Below, piece after piece: positions 27,493-36,107 of a stretch of DNA of 64,000 nt. Origin of the DNA: CAVQCA01 sp963710815 (GTDB lineage: Bacteria; Pseudomonadota; Gammaproteobacteria; UBA9214); assembly GCA_963710815.1 (NCBI GenBank), contig CAVQCA010000145.1:1-64000 (forward strand). Reading direction: 5' to 3'. Position numbers and translations under genes: made by a program. The notes beneath the pieces are model-generated. The model saw only the letters and a program-made list of their open reading frames with translations, was not told where the DNA came from and searched no databases. Each line of letters begins with the position of its first letter. The stretch's first letter is position 1.

Positions 27493-29244
27493 ATGACACA
27501 GGAACAACTGATCGCACCGCACGGTGGGGAATTGTGTAATCTGCTGGTCGACCCGGATCGGGCGGCGGCGATAAAGGACGAATCCGGCGAGTTTGCGTCC
27601 CTGACCCTCAACCTGCGTCAGGAATGCGACCTCGAGCTGCTGCTCAATGGCGGCTACTCGCCGTTGCGTGGCTTCATGGGCCGCGAGGCGTATGAGGCTG
27701 TAATCGACACGCTGCATCTTCCGGGCGGCGCCCTGTGGTCCATCCCCGTTACCCTGGACATACCCTCCGCGCTGGCGGAAAAGATCGAACCCGGAGGCAA
27801 GGTGGCGCTGCGCGATGCCGAGGGTTTCATGCTGGCGGTGCTCACCGTGGAGGACAAGTGGCGCCCGGACAAGGAGCGCGAGGCACGGGAGATCTACGGC
27901 ACGACCAGCGTCGAGCACCCGGGTGTGCGCTACCTGTTCGAACAGGTGCACGACACCTATGTCGGCGGCTCGCTGGAAGGCATCCAGCTGCCCGCTCATT
28001 TCGATTTCGAGATGCTGCGCCATACCCCCGAGGAACTGCGGCACCTGTTCATCAAGATGGGCTGGCAGAACGTGGTCGGGTTTCATACCTCCAAGCCCAT
28101 GCATCGCCTGCACCGCGAGATCACCCTGCAGGCCGCCATCGAGGCGCAGGCCTGCATCCTCCTGCATCCCGCCGTCGGCATGACCAAGCCCGGTGACCTG
28201 CACTATTTCGCCAGGGTGCATTGCTACCAGGCCATCCGGCGCCATTACCCGCACAACATGGCCTTCCTCTCGCTGTTGCCCGCCGCGGTGCGCATGGCAG
28301 GCCCGCGCGAAGTGCTGCTGAACGCGGTCATTCGGCAGAACTTCGGCTGCACACACATGATCGTCGGTCCGGGGCATGCCGCACCCCGCAGCATCGGCCC
28401 GGACAGCGAACGCTTCTATCCCCGCTACGCCGCCCAGGAGATGATGGAGAAGCACCAGGCCGAGCTGTCCATCCGCATGGTGCCTATCCGCGAGATGCAA
28501 TACTCGCCCGAGCGGGAAGCCTTCCTGAGCTGCGATGAACTGGCCGCGCAAGGCGGGGAGGCCGTGCAGTTTACCGACCGGGATATCAGGCGGTGCCTGG
28601 AACACGGTCTCGACATCCCCGCGTGGTATTCCTACCCGGAGGTGATCAACCAGTTGCGCAAGGTGTTTCCGCCCCGCGACCGGAAGGGCATCACGCTGTT
28701 TTTCACCGGCCTGTCGGGTTCCGGGAAATCGACCCTGGCCAAGATCATGTATGCCAAGTTCATCGAGGACGGCATGCGGCCGGTCACCCTGCTGGATGGC
28801 GACGTGGTGCGCATCAACCTCTCCAGCGAACTGGGTTTTTCCCGTGCGCATCGCAACATCAACGTACGGCGCATCGGTTTCGTCGCCAGCGAAATCACCA
28901 AGAACGGCGGCATCGCGTTGTGCGCACCGATCGCCCCCTACACCGCCATGCGCCGCGAGGTGCGCGACCTGATCGAACAGCACGGCGCCTTCATCGAGAT
29001 CCATGTCGCCACCTCGCTCGAGGTGTGCGAGAGCCGTGACCGCAAAGGGCTGTACGCGAAGGCGCGCAAGGGCATCATCCCCGAGTTCACCGGCATCAGC
29101 GATCCCTATGAAATACCGGAGAATCCGGAGATCCGCATCGACACCGCCGGCAAAAGCCCGATGCAGGCCGCGCAGGTCATCATGCTGTACCTGCTGCGCG
29201 AGGGTTACCTCGATCTCGGCGATGACGAATCGGCGGAGGATTAA
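27493..29244 (+). CDS. APS kinase with degenerate N-terminal ATP-sulfurylase domain
   Basis: 583 residues: PUA-like and sulfurylase domains (about 1-385) then an APS kinase (about 395-583). The kinase P-loop is FFTGLSGSGKSTLAK and the substrate region is LDGDVVRINLSSELGFSRA with KNGGIALCAPIAPY, complete. The sulfurylase motifs are altered: the usual Q-T-R-N-P-x-H reads HTSKPMHRLH, and the G-R-D-H loop reads VGPGHAAP, losing the active-site Arg and Asn. This matches the two-domain APS kinase of Thiobacillus denitrificans, whose sulfurylase domain was reported inactive. It should make PAPS for the sulfotransferases from APS made elsewhere. Confidence 0.85.
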   Translation: MTQEQLIAPHGGELCNLLVDPDRAAAIKDESGEFASLTLNLRQECDLELLLNGGYSPLRGFMGREAYEAVIDTLHLPGGALWSIPVTLDIPSALAEKIEPGGKVALRDAEGFMLAVLTVEDKWRPDKEREAREIYGTTSVEHPGVRYLFEQVHDTYVGGSLEGIQLPAHFDFEMLRHTPEELRHLFIKMGWQNVVGFHTSKPMHRLHREITLQAAIEAQACILLHPAVGMTKPGDLHYFARVHCYQAIRRHYPHNMAFLSLLPAAVRMAGPREVLLNAVIRQNFGCTHMIVGPGHAAPRSIGPDSERFYPRYAAQEMMEKHQAELSIRMVPIREMQYSPEREAFLSCDELAAQGGEAVQFTDRDIRRCLEHGLDIPAWYSYPEVINQLRKVFPPRDRKGITLFFTGLSGSGKSTLAKIMYAKFIEDGMRPVTLLDGDVVRINLSSELGFSRAHRNINVRRIGFVASEITKNGGIALCAPIAPYTAMRREVRDLIEQHGAFIEIHVATSLEVCESRDRKGLYAKARKGIIPEFTGISDPYEIPENPEIRIDTAGKSPMQAAQVIMLYLLREGYLDLGDDESAED

Positions 29245-29282
29245 CCGTAGGCGCGGCTGAAGATAAACAGGAAAAGAAGTGA

Positions 29283-29465
29283 ATGGCCACGGAATCCACG
29301 GAAAACACGGAAAGACTAACACCGAAAAAAATCTTGAATGTTAAAACCTGTATAACTGAAGCTTAGTAGACAGAAGTCACAGGCTTACCCGCGCCATACA
29401 GGTGTTTTTAACCCGAAATTTTTCGAATTTTATTTTTCAGTGGGTTCCGTGGATTCCGTGGCTAT
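29283..29465. repeat. Palindromic intergenic element (183 bp)
   Basis: Left end ATGGCCACGGAATCCACGG, right end GTGGATTCCGTGGCTAT (one base off the consensus). It ends 29 bp before rfbA, so the rfbA leader runs through it. The core is AT-rich with no recognisable gene. Confidence 0.9.
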
Positions 29466-29494
29466 CATCAGATAAACATGCAAGGCGAGGCGAA

Positions 29495-30379
29495 ATGAAA
29501 GGCATCATCCTGGCGGGCGGGAGCGGGTCGCGGCTCTATCCGCTGACGCTGGCGGTCAGCAAGCAGCTCATGCCGGTCTATGACAAGCCGCTGATCTACT
29601 ATCCGCTCTCCATCCTCATGCTGGCCGGGATTCGGGAAATCCTGGTGATCTCCACCCCGCAGGACCTGCCGGCCTTTCGGCGCCTGCTCGGCGATGGCAA
29701 TGGGCTGGGAATCGAACTTCACTATGCGGAACAACCATCGCCCGGGGGGCTCGCGCAGGCCTTTATCATCGGCAAGGACTTTATCGATGATCAGCCATCG
29801 TGCCTGATCCTGGGGGACAATATTTTCTACGGGCATGGGCTTGCCAGGGTGCTGCAGCACGCGGCGGGCCTCACGCAGGGCGCCATGATATTCGCCTACC
29901 GCGTCCGTGACCCGCAACGCTATGGCGTGGTGGAATTCAACCGGGAGGGCGAGGTGCTCAGCATCGAGGAAAAGCCCTCACACCCCCGCTCGAACCATGC
30001 CGTGACCGGCCTCTATTTTTACGACAACCGTGTGGTCGATATCGCCGGCGGATTGAAGCCATCCGCGCGCGGCGAACTGGAAATCACCGACGTCAACCGG
30101 GCCTATCTGGAACAGAAGGCGCTGAAGGTCGAACGGCTCGGGCGCGGCACCGCCTGGCTGGACACCGGCACGCACGAGTCCCTGCTGCAGGCGGCGACTT
30201 TCGTCGAGTCCATTGAACAGCGCCAGGGACTCAAGATCTCCTGTGTCGAGGAGATCGCCTATCGCATGGGGTACATCGATGCCGCCCGGCTGGAACAACT
30301 GGCCGCCTCGCTGCAAAACAGTGGCTACGGCCAGTACCTGCTGGATATCCTGAATCAGGATAAAATGGAGCCTTTATAA
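29495..30379 (+). CDS. rfbA: Glucose-1-phosphate thymidylyltransferase
   Basis: First step of dTDP-L-rhamnose synthesis: glucose-1-phosphate plus dTTP. GIILAGGSGSRLYPLT opens the protein with the signature loop, SKQLMPVYDKPLIYYPL carries the conserved Lys, and ILGDNIFYGHGL is the metal-site segment. ATG 29495 has GAGG upstream. 294 residues, normal for the family. It is followed by rfbC, rfbD and rfbB, but a palindromic element separates it from rfbC. Confidence 0.95.
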   Translation: MKGIILAGGSGSRLYPLTLAVSKQLMPVYDKPLIYYPLSILMLAGIREILVISTPQDLPAFRRLLGDGNGLGIELHYAEQPSPGGLAQAFIIGKDFIDDQPSCLILGDNIFYGHGLARVLQHAAGLTQGAMIFAYRVRDPQRYGVVEFNREGEVLSIEEKPSHPRSNHAVTGLYFYDNRVVDIAGGLKPSARGELEITDVNRAYLEQKALKVERLGRGTAWLDTGTHESLLQAATFVESIEQRQGLKISCVEEIAYRMGYIDAARLEQLAASLQNSGYGQYLLDILNQDKMEPL

Positions 30380-30395
30380 TTGCCATTTTTGATAA

Positions 30396-30555
30396 ATGGC
30401 CACGGAATCCACGGAAAGTAAGAATATGAAAAGTAAAAAGTGAAGAGTTAGACGAGCGGCTAACGATCGTAGCGTGTGAAGTTGGTATCGACATGTGTTG
30501 GAGACATTATTTTCATGAATGATATTTCAGTGGATTCCGTGGATTCCGTGGCCAT
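30396..30555. repeat. Palindromic intergenic element (160 bp)
   Basis: Left end ATGGCCACGGAATCCACGG and right end TGGATTCCGTGGCCAT. The core includes the aaaagtaaaaagtgaagag word shared with 19340-19488. It lies inside the rhamnose gene group, 17 bp after rfbA stops and 54 bp before rfbC. Confidence 0.9.
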
Positions 30556-30609
30556 AGTATGTTTGTCACTATAAATTAACGCTCATCCGAATCAGAACAG
30601 AATATCCTG

Positions 30610-31167
30610 ATGAAAGTAACCGCGACTGAGATTCCCGAGGTGTTGCTGGTCGAGCCGGACGTCTTCCGGGATCCGCGCGGTTTCTTCATGGAGACGTTCC
30701 ATAGCGGAAAATACCGGGCGCAGGGGCTGCCGGACACCTTTGTCCAGGACAACCATTCCCGTTCATCACGAGGCGTATTGCGCGGCCTGCACTACCAGCT
30801 GGAGCATCCCCAGGGAAAACTGGTGCAGGTGGTGACCGGCGAGGTGTTCGACGTGGCGGTCGATATTCGCCGGGGGTCGCCATATTTCGGCGCCTGGGTC
30901 GGCGTCGTGCTCTCGGAGGAGAACCTGAGACAAATCTATATCCCGCCGGGCTTCGCGCATGGCTTCTGTGTGCTAAGCGAGCGGGCGGACGTGGTGTACA
31001 AATGTACCGACTTCTATGCCCCGGGCGACGAGTACGGCATCGCCTGGGACGATCCGGAGCTCGGCATCAAATGGCCGAAGCTGGACTATGTGCTGTCCGA
31101 CAAGGATCGCCGCTACCCGTGCCTGAAGGACGGCGGTGACCATCTTCCCCGGTATCCGGTGGACTGA
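30610..31167 (+). CDS. rfbC: dTDP-4-dehydrorhamnose 3,5-epimerase
   Basis: 185 residues. DPRGFFMETFHSGKY, then QDNHSRSSRGVLRGLHYQ with the conserved active-site His, and the cupin core KLVQVVTGEVFDVAVDIR are diagnostic. It converts dTDP-4-keto-6-deoxyglucose to the L-rhamno form before RfbD reduction. Its stop overlaps the rfbD start (TGATG), so the two are translationally coupled. Length and motifs are normal. Confidence 0.95.
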   Translation: MKVTATEIPEVLLVEPDVFRDPRGFFMETFHSGKYRAQGLPDTFVQDNHSRSSRGVLRGLHYQLEHPQGKLVQVVTGEVFDVAVDIRRGSPYFGAWVGVVLSEENLRQIYIPPGFAHGFCVLSERADVVYKCTDFYAPGDEYGIAWDDPELGIKWPKLDYVLSDKDRRYPCLKDGGDHLPRYPVD

Positions 31168-32045
31168 TGCGGATACTGGTCACCGGATCTACCGGCCAGG
31201 TCGGTTCCGAGGTGCTCAGGGCGTTCTCTCACTCGGGGCACGAGCTCATCGCGCCCGGGCGCCGGGAGCTGGACTTTCTGAGCCCGGAACGGGTTGCCGG
31301 GCAGGTGCGGCGCCTTCAGGCGGACTGGGTCATCAACTGCGCCGCCTTTACGCAGGTGGATCAGGCGGAGTCCGAGGTGGAGCAGGCGTTTGTCGTCAAC
31401 CGTGACAGCGCCGCCGGACTGGCCGGGGCGGTCGCCGATTATGGCGGGCAGCTGCTGCATGTTTCGACCGATTTCATCTTCGATGGCAGGCAGTCGCGGC
31501 CCTATCGCGAAGCGGACGCCGCCAATCCGCTCAGCGTTTACGGTCGCAGCAAATGGGAGGGTGAACAGGCCATTCGGGCCGCCTTGCCCGAGGCAACCAT
31601 CCTGCGCACCGCCTGGGTGTACGGTGTCCATGGCCGTAATTTCGTGAAGACCATCCTCAGGATCGCCGGAGAGGGCAGACCGCTGCGGGTGATCGACGAC
31701 CAGTTCGGTTCACCCACCTGGGCGCGTGATATCGCGGGGGCCATCAAAGCCCTGGTACAGCACCAGGCGCGCGGCACGTATCATTACACCGATGCCGGCA
31801 GTACCTCCTGGCACGGATTCGCGACCGCCATCCTTGCCGGGGCAACCGAGGCGGGATTCACCCTGGGAACCACCACTGTCGAGGCCATTCCGACCTCCGG
31901 GTATCCGACCCCGGCGGCGCGGCCGGCGTACTCCGTCCTGGACACCGGCAAGATTCAATCCCTGCTGGAGGCGCCCATCCCGCACTGGCAGGAGAGTCTG
32001 AACAGGATGCTGAAGGAGCTGCGGACATGCGCAGATTGCTGGTAA
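31167..32045 (+). CDS. rfbD: dTDP-4-dehydrorhamnose reductase
   Basis: 292 residues. ILVTGSTGQVGSEV is the NAD(P) loop and VYGRSKWEGE the YxxxK pair; STDFIFDG and RTAWVYGVHGRNFVKT are typical. It makes dTDP-L-rhamnose. The start overlaps rfbC and the end overlaps rfbB by 19 bp, showing a tight operon rfbC-rfbD-rfbB. Confidence 0.95.
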   Translation: MRILVTGSTGQVGSEVLRAFSHSGHELIAPGRRELDFLSPERVAGQVRRLQADWVINCAAFTQVDQAESEVEQAFVVNRDSAAGLAGAVADYGGQLLHVSTDFIFDGRQSRPYREADAANPLSVYGRSKWEGEQAIRAALPEATILRTAWVYGVHGRNFVKTILRIAGEGRPLRVIDDQFGSPTWARDIAGAIKALVQHQARGTYHYTDAGSTSWHGFATAILAGATEAGFTLGTTTVEAIPTSGYPTPAARPAYSVLDTGKIQSLLEAPIPHWQESLNRMLKELRTCADCW

Positions 32046-33070
32046 CCGGCGGCGCCGGCTTTATCGGGTCGAACTTCATCCATTACTGGATCGGCCGGCA
32101 TCCTGAAGACCGGATCGTCAACCTGGATGCGCTCACCTATGCCGGCAACCCGGAGAACCTGGCCGAGATCGAGGCGGCGCCGGGTTACCGCTTCGAGCAC
32201 GGGGATATCACCGACGCCGCCTGTCTCGCCCGGCTGTTTGCCGAAGAGGGCATCGACACGGTGGTCAATTTCGCGGCCGAATCCCACGTCGACCGCTCGA
32301 TACTGGGCCCGGAGGCCTTCATCAGGACCAATGTCCAGGGCACGTTCACCCTGCTGGAGGCGGCACGGGAGGCCTGGGGGAGCGCCCGGGACCGGCGTTT
32401 CCTGCACGTCTCCACCGACGAGGTCTACGGCAGCCTGGCGGCGGATGAACCGCCGTTCACGGAGTCGCGCGCCTATGCGCCCAACAGTCCCTATTCAGCC
32501 TCCAAGGCGGCCTCCGACCACCTGGTGCGGGCCTGGCACCACACCTGGGGCCTGCCGGTGCTGACCACCAATTGCTCCAACAATTACGGGCCGTACCAGT
32601 TCCCCGAAAAACTCATCCCGCTGGTGATTCTCAATGCGCTGGAAGGCCGGCCGATACCGGTCTACGGCGACGGCCGGAACGTGCGCGACTGGCTGTACGT
32701 CGAGGACCACTGTCGCGGCATCGAGGCGGTGATCGAACAGGGCATACCGGGCGAGGTCTACAACATCGGCGGCGGCAACGAGTGGCGCAACCTCGATATC
32801 GTCAACCTGGTCTGCGAGCGCCTGAACGAACTGCAGCCGGGCGCGGACGATTACCGTAACCACATAAGCTTCGTGAAAGACCGTCCCGGCCATGACCGGC
32901 GCTACGCCATCGACGCCGCGAAGATCCGGCGGGAGCTGGGGTGGGAGCCGCGGCATGATTTCCGCAGCGGCATCGAGCAGACCCTGCGCTGGTACCTGGA
33001 GCACCGCGACTGGTGCGACCGGGTGCGCCGCGGCGATTACCGCCATTACTATGAACACCAGTACGGTTGA
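32027..33070 (+). CDS. rfbB: dTDP-glucose 4,6-dehydratase
   Basis: 347 residues. LLVTGGAGFIGSNFI, VSTDEVYGSL (catalytic Thr/Asp/Glu) and YSASKAASDHLVRAW (YxxxK) define the enzyme; NYGPYQFPEKLIPL and GDGRNVRDWLYVEDH follow. It converts dTDP-glucose to the 4-keto-6-deoxy sugar. Order rfbA-C-D-B differs from the Enterobacteria order (B-D-A-C). The start lies inside the end of rfbD. Confidence 0.95.
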   Translation: MRRLLVTGGAGFIGSNFIHYWIGRHPEDRIVNLDALTYAGNPENLAEIEAAPGYRFEHGDITDAACLARLFAEEGIDTVVNFAAESHVDRSILGPEAFIRTNVQGTFTLLEAAREAWGSARDRRFLHVSTDEVYGSLAADEPPFTESRAYAPNSPYSASKAASDHLVRAWHHTWGLPVLTTNCSNNYGPYQFPEKLIPLVILNALEGRPIPVYGDGRNVRDWLYVEDHCRGIEAVIEQGIPGEVYNIGGGNEWRNLDIVNLVCERLNELQPGADDYRNHISFVKDRPGHDRRYAIDAAKIRRELGWEPRHDFRSGIEQTLRWYLEHRDWCDRVRRGDYRHYYEHQYG

Positions 33071-33138
33071 GGGTGGCAGAGTGTCAATTTCGGCGTTTGA
33101 AGTGAATAATAGCGCCTCATTCTGAAAGGCATTGTTTG

Positions 33139-33255
33139 ATGGCCACGGAATTCACGGAACCCACGGAAAAATTAAAATATGAAAGATAACCCCGGTTTAT
33201 ATGTTGTTTGAGTTTCGAATTTTTTTCCGTGTTCTTCCGTGGATTCCGTGGCCAT
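33139..33255. repeat. Palindromic intergenic element (117 bp)
   Basis: Left end ATGGCCACGGAATTCACGG, right end TTCCGTGGATTCCGTGGCCAT region. It lies between rfbB and ugd and ends 40 bp before ugd. Confidence 0.9.
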
Positions 33256-33295
33256 TATTATTTTCTCTCAACATACAGGAAACGGTGATTAAACA

Positions 33296-34597
33296 ATGAA
33301 CGTTGTCATGATCGGCTCCGGCTATGTCGGCCTGGTATCCGGCGCCTGTTTTTCCGAGTTCGGCGCCAATGTGACCTGTATAGACCGCGACCAGGGCAAG
33401 ATCGAACGCCTGAATGCGGGCGAGATGCCCATCTACGAACCCGGCCTCGACACCCTGGTGGCGCGTAATGTCGAGGCGGGCCGGTTGAAGTTCACCACCG
33501 ACTGGGATGCGGTCGAAGCGGCCGACCTGGTGTTTATCGGTGTCGGCACCCCCACCCGTCGCGGCGACGGGCATGCGGACCTGGCTTACGTCTACGAGGC
33601 GGCAAAACAGATCGCCACGCATCTCTCCGGCTACACCGTGATCGTGGACAAATCCACCGTCCCGGTGGGAACGGCGCGCGAGGTGAAGCGCATCATCCAC
33701 GACACCAATCCGGATGCCGATTTCGATGTCGCCTCCAACCCCGAATTCCTGCGCGAGGGGGCGGCGATCGGTGACTTCATGCGCCCGGACCGCGTGGTGC
33801 TGGGGGTGGACAGCGCGCGCGCCGAGAAGCTGCTGCGGGAGCTCTACCGCCCCCTCAACCTGATCGAGGCGCCGATCATGGTCACCAACCTGGAGAGCGC
33901 GGAGCTGATCAAATACGCCTCGAACGCCTTTCTCGCCACCAAGATCAGCTTCATCAACGAGGTCGCTAACCTGTGCGAGAAGGTCGGCGCCGATGTGCAT
34001 GCCGTCGCCAAGGGCATGGGGATGGATAAACGCATCGGCGGCAAGTTCCTGCATGCCGGTCCCGGCTACGGTGGCTCCTGTTTCCCGAAGGACACCACCG
34101 CACTGATCCGCATCGCCCAGGAGCATGGCACCCCCTGTCGCATCGTCGAGGCGACGGTGGAGGTCAATGCGGCCCAGAAGGCGCTGATGATAAACAAGAT
34201 ACGCCAGGCGCTGGACGGCAGCGTCTCGGGCAAGACCATCGCCGTGCTCGGCCTGACCTTCAAACCCGAAACCGATGACATGCGTGATTCGCCATCACTG
34301 GCTATCCTTCCCAACCTGATCGACAAGGGGGCGGTGATCCATGCCCATGACCCCCAGGGCATCGAGGAAGCGAAAAAACTGCTGCCGGATGCGGTTGTAT
34401 ATTTCAACGATGTCTACGAAGCCATCAACGGTTCCGATGCCATTATCATGATGACGGAATGGAACGAGTACCGCGGCCTGGACTTTGACCGGCTGAAGGA
34501 GACCATGCGGGGCAATGCCTTCATTGATCTGCGCAACGTCTACGACAAGGCACAGCTGACAGGACTTGGGTTCAGCTATACCTGTGTGGGACGGTGA
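33296..34597 (+). CDS. ugd: UDP-glucose 6-dehydrogenase
   Basis: 433 residues. NAD loop IGSGYVGLVSGACF; the catalytic Cys lies in GPGYGGSCFPKD; KSTVPVGTA and LTFKPETDDMRDSP are also diagnostic. It oxidises UDP-glucose to UDP-glucuronate, giving an acidic sugar for the polymer or a precursor for further nucleotide sugars. It is preceded by a palindromic element and is the last gene of the high-GC sugar-supply block. Confidence 0.95.
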   Translation: MNVVMIGSGYVGLVSGACFSEFGANVTCIDRDQGKIERLNAGEMPIYEPGLDTLVARNVEAGRLKFTTDWDAVEAADLVFIGVGTPTRRGDGHADLAYVYEAAKQIATHLSGYTVIVDKSTVPVGTAREVKRIIHDTNPDADFDVASNPEFLREGAAIGDFMRPDRVVLGVDSARAEKLLRELYRPLNLIEAPIMVTNLESAELIKYASNAFLATKISFINEVANLCEKVGADVHAVAKGMGMDKRIGGKFLHAGPGYGGSCFPKDTTALIRIAQEHGTPCRIVEATVEVNAAQKALMINKIRQALDGSVSGKTIAVLGLTFKPETDDMRDSPSLAILPNLIDKGAVIHAHDPQGIEEAKKLLPDAVVYFNDVYEAINGSDAIIMMTEWNEYRGLDFDRLKETMRGNAFIDLRNVYDKAQLTGLGFSYTCVGR

Positions 34598-34946
34598 AAG
34601 TCGTACCCTGACGGAAAAGGCGCTATAAAAAGACGGATCACAAGCCATCGGTATATCCAGAACCGGATGGACAACCAAGATTCATATGTTTTCCGAATAT
34701 GCTCGTACGACGGTTATCTTTTCATTGTCATATAGCCGGAAGATGTACAAAAAACACAACGAGGCTGAGCGATTATTTCGTCGATTCAATGGATTCCGGC
34801 GGAAATTCTAGCGTTTCGACGGGCTTGATGTGGTGTTTGTATCCTTCACCCACTTTGCACTCATTATTGATGCGCTATATAGCGGAAACACACACTAGCA
34901 TATCCACTTATTACTATGGTAGTGGTGGCACTGGTGTGCAATGACG
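34598..34946. other. Low-GC intergenic region, nothing assigned
   Basis: 349 bp after ugd. The composition drops sharply here. Short open frames have no recognisable content and no convincing ribosome site. It borders a decayed gene on the other strand, so it may be part of the same degraded insertion. Confidence 0.35.
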
Positions 34947-35283
34947 CTATCGTAACCATGGACCAGGAAGAATGAATTTACCGCAAAAAAGCAAGATGCC
35001 GGTTTCCCGGTCGGGTCGATCACTAGTTGACTGGATCAGGGCGACATCAGTCTTGCCATTGCCCAAAAAAATGACACTGTAGGCTGTTTTGTCCACTTTG
35101 AAGACTGTATAGACCTCACCCGGATCCCTATTGCGTGTTCAGATACATGGGATGGCCATGGGTGATTTCCCTGGTGAAATAGGCGCTGGCGTAATCAGGC
35201 AATATCCTCCGGGTAAGCAGTTCCAGTGCACCCAGGGAGAGAACCACTGCGAGTATGTTATAAAGAACAACCAAGGTCAGCAT
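34947..35283 (-). pseudogene. Truncated SGNH/GDSL-hydrolase-like gene, N-terminal remnant
   Basis: From ATG 35283 the frame gives a membrane anchor (VVLYNILAVVLSLGALELL), then PDYASAYFTREITHGHPMYL and a stop (TAG). In the next frame sequence continues as RNRDPGEVYTVFKVDKTAYS and VIFLGNGKTDVALIQS before a further stop at 34947. N-terminal anchors of this type precede SGNH acyl-esterase/acetylase domains in polysaccharide clusters; the catalytic GDS block is missing or unrecognisable. Likely a broken glycan acetyl-modification gene. Confidence 0.4.
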
Positions 35284-35322
35284 GATGATTCCGGTTGTGC
35301 GCTGTTGTTATTACAGAGCGAG

Positions 35323-36105
35323 TTATTCTTGCCGACAGGGGGCATTGTGCAGCAGTTCATCGCAGATATCATTATAGCCAAAGTGGTCAATGTCATTCTT
35401 GTAGCGATCAGCAACAAGTTTCACGGTTCCGCTAGAGCTGTAGTAATCTTTCCAGTACGATCTGTCCGCTATGTTCTTTTGCTGAAGCGGCGGCAGGTCG
35501 AAGCGCTGTGCAATTTTGTCCCAGTCAGATGCCAGATTCTCAAAGTGGCCGACAAAGTCGGTTACCGGTTTTCCTTTTCTGTACAGTACCGAGTACTGGG
35601 ACTTGAAGTGTGCGTCTGAAAGGCAGTCGGGAATCCTGTGCACAAGCCTGATAAAATCTTCAAATGCCATGTCCTGGCTGAATGAGTTTCCGTATAGCTT
35701 TCTAATCAAGACATGGTTGTACTTGCTCGAGAAGTAGTATTTCCCGTTGTGTTGCACAGCTGTCCTGGCCTTGTCCGCGTAGCAGGAGACCAGCCGATCG
35801 AACGGATTCCGAACAAATGCAAACTTGAAGTATTTCCTGCAGCCTGCAGGCAACTGGTGATGACAGTATTCCGTGGCGAGTCGGTGAATGCCCATGTACT
35901 CGTTCTTGTTGTCCCTGTTTTCCAGTTCCCTTGAGAAAAGCGCGATCTTCAGGGATGTGCAGGCAACCTTCGGGATTGAGATGTACACAAGTCTTTTGTG
36001 GTCGTTCACATAATATTCTGTCGGGATATATTCCCCGTGCAGCAGCATGTTCTTCGTGCGCCGCAGTAATGTGCCGGGACCAGGGAAGACTTTGCCGGGC
36101 CGCAT
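35323..36105 (-). CDS. Carbohydrate sulfotransferase (Sulfotransfer_2 type)
   Basis: About 260 residues from ATG 36105. YISIPKVACTSLKIALF is the 5'-phosphosulfate loop in the form of the Golgi HNK-1/chondroitin type sulfotransferases, and FAFVRNPFDRLVSCYADK is the 3'-phosphate motif. A longer frame upstream overlaps the WecG-type gene and is not conserved. Its start is 2 bp after that gene's stop (TGA-TC-ATG), implying coupled translation, so sulfation is built into the same operon as glycan assembly. Different family from the enzyme at 17191. Confidence 0.85.
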   Translation of the reverse strand: MRPGKVFPGPGTLLRRTKNMLLHGEYIPTEYYVNDHKRLVYISIPKVACTSLKIALFSRELENRDNKNEYMGIHRLATEYCHHQLPAGCRKYFKFAFVRNPFDRLVSCYADKARTAVQHNGKYYFSSKYNHVLIRKLYGNSFSQDMAFEDFIRLVHRIPDCLSDAHFKSQYSVLYRKGKPVTDFVGHFENLASDWDKIAQRFDLPPLQQKNIADRSYWKDYYSSSGTVKLVADRYKNDIDHFGYNDICDELLHNAPCRQE

Positions 36106-36107
36106 GA

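Noticed and set aside
27232..29322. Long minus-strand open frame (about 696 codons) opposite the APS kinase gene
   Set aside because: The plus strand carries a complete, motif-bearing protein over the same bases; the minus frame has no recognisable domain and reflects high GC.
34699..34944. Small plus-strand ORF (81 codons) after ugd
   Set aside because: No ribosome site, no recognisable sequence and unusual composition.
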